Origin: Lota lota
Taxonomy: Eukaryota; Chordata; Actinopteri; Gadiformes; Lotidae
Direction: 5' to 3'
Assembly (NCBI GenBank): GCA_026745465.1
Contig: JACYXH010000472.1
Span: 1,549,001-1,613,000 of the forward strand
DNA: 64,000 nucleotides
Shown piece by piece: positions 56,870 to 64,000 of the stretch (position 1 is the stretch's first letter; each line of letters opens with the position of its first letter). The notes under the pieces were generated by a model that worked only from the letters and a program-made list of their open reading frames with translations, was not told where the DNA came from and did no database searches. The position numbers and the translations under genes were made by a program.

Positions 56870-58249
56870 CTGCAGTCACAGGGAACACACAAAAGTCCTG
56901 AAGTCTATCTGGGTATATTTATAGTGAGGGCAGCTAGTCCAGTGGTGAGGGTGTTCCCACTCCCAGTCAATCACCAATCCCCAATGTCCGTCATACAACG
57001 ATAGACGAATATCAGAATGCTAAAGGTAAACACAATACAGGCCAATTATGGAAATGTGGACGCATTATGAAACCAGTCAAGGGTACGATTGTACGATTCT
57101 GAAATCTTTCTAACCACATTTAAAGATGAAATGAGACTGAATTATACTAAATTCACGACAGCATCAAGAAAATGCACAGTGGTCAGATAAAGCGAGAGTT
57201 GAATAAAGTCCCAGTCATATATACGAGGCAGCTTTAATAACACAACACAATATACAGTACAATAACTGTATATACGAGATATGTACATATATTTTGTATA
57301 TGTACATATCAACAGTATACATAGTTCCTCAACATTTTGCAGTACCCACTGTGATGTCCAGACACAGTATGCTAGTATATTAGCACACCACATGGATAAT
57401 GTGTAATTTAAATGAAGTACTCCACATCGATACACAGCTTCCCCAGCCACAGCAATGAGAGTTCATCAAAGACATTATTTTGCTCTGAGAGTGTTTTTAT
57501 GGATCTAAGATCACCAGTGCACTGATTGTGAGAAATGGAGTCTTTAGCAGCGTTCTGACAGTAAATAGTGACTACAGAGTGTGTTTTCTAATGGATAATG
57601 TTATGTATTTCACGCTATTTATAACCTTTAAGACATTTCTTTGTGTGGGCTAATATACTCAGCTGGGAGTGGTTTCATCAGCCAGGGCCTGTTCTAGAAA
57701 GTTCAGTTTTTCTGTCGATGTGGAGACAAAATTAAAAAAAAGAATCCTACATCTGAGGATCCAGACAGAGAGGGTTGTCATAGCGATGTCTTCTCTGTTC
57801 TGCCTACACTTCTTTCCACTTAATTTGCTTACTGGCGGCAGGAGCCATTTTGAGGTGGTGTTGTTTTATGGGGGGGGGGGGGGAAATGAGAAAGGTAAGC
57901 GAGATCACAGCTGAACAATAGATCAAGTGGTGTCTCCCTTGACTTACAAACTGTCTTTTTAAAAGTCTGAGATGATCTGTTATACTTTTAAAACCTCCCA
58001 GCTTCCTTCCCACATTCTGTTTCATTAATTTCACATCATCACCGTCGTCATAACAACTCCTTCTTCCTTTCCTTCACCTCCGCGGGGCCCAAATGGCAGC
58101 AGGTGACAAAGCATGCTCCATCCTCCTCCACTTATTTCCTCCCTCAGAAACAGGTGGCACCGCGACGACACGGTGGCACGCACTCAGCTTCAGGGGGCCG
58201 TGAGGAGCACAGCGCCCAGCGGGAACCCGAAGGGAGAGGGAGCGGCACA

Positions 58250-58413
58250 GGTTAGAACCGGGAGAGCCAGCGGCACCGGTTAGAACGGGGAGAGCCAGCG
58301 GCACCGGTTAGAACCGGGAGAGCCAGCGGCACCGGTTAGAACCGGGAGAGCCAGCGGCACCGGTTAGAACCGGGAGAGCCAGCGGCACCGGTTAGAACCG
58401 GGAGAGCCAGCGG
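58250..58413. repeat. 28-bp minisatellite, six copies
   Basis: The unit GTTAGAACCGGGAGAGCCAG plus CGGCACCG repeats six times at an exact 28-bp period (58250, 58278, 58306, 58334, 58362, 58390). Only one base is lost in copy two, so it is young. GC-rich with two CpG per unit. Confidence 0.95.
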
Positions 58414-60125
58414 CAGTGACTTACGGGAGGGTGGCTCCTGGGGAACAGGAGCATTAGCATTTTACGCCCGAGCGAGAGCGCCTGGCGGCGGTCAGGCCAC
58501 GTTGCCATGCCGACCACACTCTCTTTTTAGCTCGCTGGCTCCCCAACGTATCGGCATGCAGGAAGTGGGGAACAGGGAGGCGTGTGGAGCCGCTCGCTGT
58601 GTTGTTACCTCCGTCTGAGATGGAGGTATATATGGATGAGTGCGTGTATGTGCATGCGTGTGTGTGCGTGTGTGTGTGTGAGTGCGAGTGTGTGTACGCA
58701 CACACACACACACACACACACACAATAAGCACCCTTATTGCGTGCTGCACACCATTTCAGTGTTAGTGGTGACTTTTTTTCTCCGTCTCCAATAAGAGGA
58801 GCGAGGGACCTTTGGGGTTTGGATTTTCAAAATATCCGCGCACAAGTCAATAGAGCCAATTATAAAGCACCCTTATTGCTTTGACATTTATTGCATCGTT
58901 GTCATCATATATACAGGCGTAGCTTCGCGGCGCCTTTACTTGCATTGTAAAGAGAACAGGGCGAGTTAGCCTGACATTCTCCGATGTAATAAAAACAACA
59001 TGGATGTCAGCTTGCCAAGATGTCAAATCAATCTTTTGATGTGTGGCGTTAATCTGCCATCTCAATATCCTGGCCAGTGTTTAGTTTAGGAGCCGTGTTT
59101 TTGGTCAGCAGCTCCAGATGTAGGCTCCACTCCAGGGGTTTGTGTCACCATGACATTAAACATGACCCCCCCCCCCCCCCCCCCCCCCTTTTACATGCCT
59201 GTTCTCCCGTCTCTATTCTTCACCTCTCTTCATCCCTTTCTTCATCTTCCCTCTATAGAGAGAGAGAGAGACAGATAGAGAGAGAGTGGGGGGAGACATA
59301 GAAGGGGAGACATAGAGCGAGAGAGATATATAGAGAGAGACAAAGAGACAGAGGGAGAAAGAGATACACACACATACAGAGAGAGAGACAGAGAGAGAGA
59401 GAGATCTCTGTGCTCAATCTCCCACCCACCCTAACCCCGCCCCCGATGAGAGATTTTCCATCGTTGTGCGCCAGGAGCTGCTGATGGCGCAGAGCGAGAG
59501 ATGAGAGACAGGCGACGAGTAAGTGGAGTTCGGAGGAAAGAGTTTGAACTTGAGATAAACACAGCTCTATCTTTACATGTGGAGGATATGGAACTTCTAA
59601 TGTAGCTTTCTAAACAAAAATCGGAATCTAAACATCATCATCATAAACTAGAATGGGCCCTCGAACGTCTGACGTGTGTGTGTGTGTGTTGCTCAACATT
59701 GTGTGTGTTGGAGTGTGCAATTCCATGTAGTGTCCAACTGCATGAGACACAGCTTGCCGTGGCCCTTCATTATGTATTTGTCCTTTGAAAGAAACTGCCA
59801 TGCCTGTGTGTATGTCTATCTATGCATTAGTCGCATCAACCATAACGAGCACGCATTAGGCTGCATGAGTAAGAATGAACGTGTACTTTCCATGTATGCC
59901 AACTGTGTGTGCGTGTGTGTGTGTGTGTGTGACCTGTGCGGCTGTTCACATGTATGAATGATTCATGCGTGTGCTTGTTTTTAAGCAGACAAGTTGCAGA
60001 GCCCAGACTATGTGCCTGCGTGTGCACGTGTGTGCATGCGTGCGTGTGTGAATGTGCGTATGCGTGTGTGTTTATTTGTCTCATTATACTCATTATATAT
60101 TTTTTAGAGTGTATGTGCCTCAGTT

Positions 60126-60126
<1 letters not shown>

Positions 60127-60172
<46 letters not shown>

Positions 60173-60177
60173 GTGTA

Positions 60178-60245
<68 letters not shown>

Positions 60246-60308
60246 GCCAGCAGGGACAGTCATCAGCCTACCCTGGGGCCGGGAGACCTGACGAGATGCT
60301 GCCTGACT

Positions 60309-60358
<50 letters not shown>
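60127..60358. repeat. Facing (GT)n and (AC)n microsatellites
   Basis: GT array 60127-60243 with GTAT interruptions, a 67-bp unique spacer, then an AC array 60311-60358. Together they form a large potential inverted repeat. Confidence 0.95.
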
Positions 60359-60359
<1 letters not shown>

Positions 60360-60455
60360 GATCTCTCTAGCATTAACACTAATGCATCCACACACACACA
60401 CACATTCTGCACACACACACACACACACACAATTTGCACACACATTCAGACTAGA

Positions 60456-60490
<35 letters not shown>

Positions 60491-61659
60491 ATGCACCAAC
60501 ACAAGCAGGTGTGCGTGCAGCGTGTGCCAATCATGCCAACACTCCACACACTACACAGATGAAGCCACTCCCCCTCCCCTCCTCGCTAACCAGTCCCCTC
60601 CGCCCCTGTACACAACAGCACCGACCCAGTGAAAACGTAGCCAAAATATCCCAACCCCATACTAGGTCTGGAGCCCTGGCCCTACGTCCGCCCCAGTCCA
60701 TCCATCATCCAGCACCGCGGCCTGGGCAGGATCACACACCAGCCCCCTTAGCCCTGGCTCTCAGAGCTGCTATTCTTGGTAGCCACGGCGCCAGCCGGCA
60801 GAGCTGAACGGTCTGAATCGGTGGTAGTGTTTGTAGAAATGTGTGGAGTCACACACTCCGTGTTCGGATCACAACGGGCGTGGGACGGTTTGTAAGCGTG
60901 TGTTGGCACGCGTGTGTGCTTGCAGGATAATAGATGGTGTTTAGGTAGGCTGTCTTTGTTTATGCATCCAAGTTCGCTCTATATGTGATTGTGAGTGTGT
61001 GCGTGTGTGTGTGTGTGATATGTGCTAGTAAGCGCATGCCATCATGTGCACACGGCTGCGGGGGTGGTGGTGGAGGGGGGAGTGTGCAGATGCATTGTCC
61101 AGGTCTCACTGGGCCAGTCGGAGAGGGCTGCGTTCCAACAGACCTGGGCTATGTTCCAATTCCAGGAATGGCCCTTCCGGGTTAAATACAGTTTTTTTTA
61201 TTGAATATAATTGAACCCTGTTTCCAAGGAATGAACTCCTATGTCTGAGACTGCGGATTTATTTTTGCCGTCATGAAAGGCAACGTTGACGGTTGATCAT
61301 CTGTGCAAATCAAAACCTTTAGACTGGTGTTATGAACGTACATCTGGTTGACAAACCTCCCAAGATTATGCTGTGTAGAATACACTGATGTATCTTCAGT
61401 CCGATCGGCAATAGAACCACTTATTGGAACGCAGCCCGCGTCTTGAAGGAAGCCGTGGTGAGTGGAATTGCCTACAGAAGGACTTTTGGAATGCAGCCCG
61501 GGTCTGACTGGGCCACAGTCAGAGTGTGAGACCGGACACTAACCCAATATGACAGAACAAACCGACGTCAGCTGATGTTAACCTCTCCTTCCCGCGCGCC
61601 TCCGCTGCTGGGAAACTTTAAAGGGCCAAACACATCATGTGCTCCAGCGGCACACGTGC

Positions 61660-61960
61660 ACACACCTGCACATGCACACATGCCCACATGCACACACCTG
61701 CAGACATGCACACGCATGCAGACGTGCACATGTGCACGTCCCTGTAGACGTGCACGTGTGCACACATACACCAATGGCAAACGTGCACGCACACGCGGAC
61801 ATGCACACATCTGCAGACACGCACACACAGACACACCTGCAGACATGCACCCGTGCACACACCTGCAGACAGGCCCATGTGCACACACCTGCAGACATGC
61901 ACACGTGCACACACCTGCAGACATGCACACATGCACACACCTGAGGACCTGCTCATCTGC
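61660..61960. repeat. CACACCTGCAGACATGCACA minisatellite
   Basis: A CACACCTGCAGACATGCACA-type unit of about 26 bp recurs many times with CG/CA interchange (GCACACGTGC versus GCACATGTGC), ending near 61945. Frames on both strands stay open through it and encode Cys/His-rich nonsense. Confidence 0.85.
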
Positions 61961-62736
61961 ACGCATGCGACCAGCGGGGCGGGCAAGGCCGGGTAATCAG
62001 TTAGCATGACGATATAGCGATGATGGAAAAATATGAGCGCGGGAATCCCCCGGGAATCTGGTTCTCGGAACGTTGGCTTTTCCCGGTCTTAAAGGCTAGG
62101 TTACGGTAAAATGATCCGCTGTCCGACCTTATCGGAACTATTGATGCGGCTTCCTGATTGGTCGATATTATCCCGATCACTAATGAAATTTACAATTACT
62201 ATAGTGATGACACACACAGACACACACACACACACACAGTCACGATGAATATGTGCATACTGTAGGTGTTACCCTGAGTTACAAGCTGCTGGAAAAACAC
62301 AATGAATCAATGAAGAGAAGAGACAGGAAATAGAAATGCTTATTGATTAAAGCTTGCACAACCCCATTCACCATTCTGCTGTACAAATACACTCTTTGTC
62401 TTTCATTATTTAATCAAAGATATAAAATAACGACTTAATAAATTATTCAAATGCTACCACCAAAAGCCATTCAAATGTAGCAGCAATCGGAGTCAAATCA
62501 TGATACACAATACATGGTGACCAGTGTATCATCCTTCACATAGTTCCTTCCCCCTCTCCTCCCTCCCTCCCATCGCCCATTTTCAGTGATCCCCTCCCGT
62601 CAGGAAGGACCCCTGTGTAGCGGGCTGTCCATGGAGGTGCCCGTTAAAATTTTGCTCTCCACCTGTCATGTCACATCTGTGCACTCAGCGACCGACAGGC
62701 CCACCGGCCAAGCAACCAGGCAACCAGGACAAGGCT

Positions 62737-62750
62737 GTTGCCAGGGCAAC
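62737..62750. promoter_or_regulatory. RFX X-box-like motif
   Basis: GTTGCCAGGGCAAC is a textbook X-box with both half-sites intact. Two GGCAACC/GCAACC half-sites lie 15-35 bp to the left. Adjacent unique sequence (62590-62780) could be a regulatory element. Confidence 0.5.
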
Positions 62751-62781
62751 AGTCGCCTAGGGGATTCCTCTTTGTTTTTCA

Positions 62782-62886
<105 letters not shown>

Positions 62887-64000
62887 AAGTATTACTGGTA
62901 TGTGAATGTTAATAAATGAGCTACTGCTTAATGGTTCAAGGCATGAGGTGTGTGTCTGTGTGTGTTTCTGTGTTTGGGCGTGTATGTGAGTGCATGTGTG
63001 CGTGTCTGTGTGAAAGTGCACACACTATCAATAATGTGAGAGATTTTGTCTGCCAATGTTCGGTTCCTTTCCATTTGCTCTCAGGACACTCACACAAACT
63101 CTGAGTCAGCTAATTGCGCTCTATGGGGACACGTGTGCACGGCAACACGTGCAAGCACATTGAGAAAGCCAAAGATAATCAGGCCCGGTAACCAATGAGA
63201 ATTAGCCTCTGCCTGACAAGCCACGGTGATTAAACGCAGCGGTGCTTGTAGTTGTTGCACTCCACTCAAAGCTTGTAAAACAGTGACTCATTAAGGGGTG
63301 GGGACGACGACAAAAAAAGCTTTCAACCGCTGCCTCCGAATTGCAAGTCTTATGCTGCCATCTAGTGGTAAATTCAAAGATAGCCCTTTGACACCATTAA
63401 CCTCTTGGACAAAACAAGAGCCAGGTAATAAGTGATCATTGTTAGACAAAGTAAAATTATATAACATACATAGAGAGTCAAATAAAAAAACATCTACACA
63501 TTACTAAAGCTTTGACTGCTGGTTTGTTTGTCAAATGGTTGAAGTGTCAAGGAATAACAAGGATTTTGGAAGACATGAATAAATAATAAAGGTTGTTTGC
63601 AGATCACGTCACACTAGTGGAGCGAACATGAGATGAAGGAACAGGAACTGTATTTCCCGTGAACAGGAAGTGTTCACAGGATATACATACACTGAACGTA
63701 AGTTGAGATCCATGTTTCTTGGAGGTTGATGGTGTGTTCAAGCTTTAAGGTTTAATGATACAAGGCTTTCTAGCAAGGTTAATAAGGCTTGTTTTGCCTG
63801 TTTACCATTAGTACAACCCATCCTTGACTTGGGAGCATTTTTAACTGGAAAACTAAAAGGATACACTAGTTGCCAATTTGTGAACCCCACCAAAAATGTG
63901 ATATGCCTCCAGGCTTTTGATCGCTTCATTTGATGTCTAGTGTAGTACGAAATGTGCATGATAATTTACTATGGCAAATGAATCGATAGCGGATAAAGCG

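Noticed and set aside
62586-62720. Plus-strand LSMEVPVKILLSTC, which recalls the SMEIQVIVDVEP of ACOT7
   Set aside because: Wrong strand for ACOT7, no flanking match, no suitable splice sites. A chance resemblance.

Overview
This is vertebrate nuclear DNA, almost certainly from a teleost fish. It holds two neighbouring protein-coding genes, both on the minus strand and both cut by the window edges. GPR153, an orphan G-protein-coupled receptor, occupies about 0.6-12.3 kb. ACOT7, a cytosolic (brain) acyl-CoA thioesterase, runs from about 30.4 kb to beyond 56.9 kb. The same two genes lie side by side in the same orientation in human 1p36, so this looks like a conserved neighbourhood. Fish origin is inferred from tRNA-derived SINEs with the teleost-type tail, from compact introns, and from very dense, very long AC and AG microsatellites. 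That density recalls cod-like fishes (Gadiformes), but species assignment is inference.

Layout. 1-620: end of a GPR153 intron; the C-terminal exon lies off the left edge. 621-12291: four GPR153 coding exons encoding 394 residues with all seven membrane helices and an HRM motif in place of E/DRY. 12292-23800: upstream region with SINEs, long (GA)n, (AC)n and (CT)n tracts, an 822-bp MITE-like element with long inverted repeats, and a CpG-rich block at 23.26-23.8 kb that may be the GPR153 promoter and 5' exon. 23800-30426: intergenic repeats. 30427-56869: the six 3'-terminal ACOT7 exons (230 residues plus stop), covering the end of the first hotdog domain, the linker, and the whole second hotdog domain with its LMDEVAG motif. 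56870-64000: an upstream ACOT7 intron with a 28-bp minisatellite, conserved-element-like sequence and an RFX-type X-box; the 5' exons lie off the right edge.

All exon joins were checked by hand: every intron is GT-AG, the phases agree across every join, and the joined proteins align to remembered human GPR153 and ACOT7. Almost every other long open frame is a translated microsatellite.

I did not find a new enzymatic, defence or mobile system. The most interesting signals are at the RNA and DNA-structure level. One ACOT7 intron starts with a (CA)23 tract and ends with (TG)12 directly against the AG, with no polypyrimidine tract. A 90-nt near-perfect hairpin of precursor-microRNA size lies in another ACOT7 intron. 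Several RFX X-box palindromes are scattered through the right half, and there is a 69-base G homopolymer.
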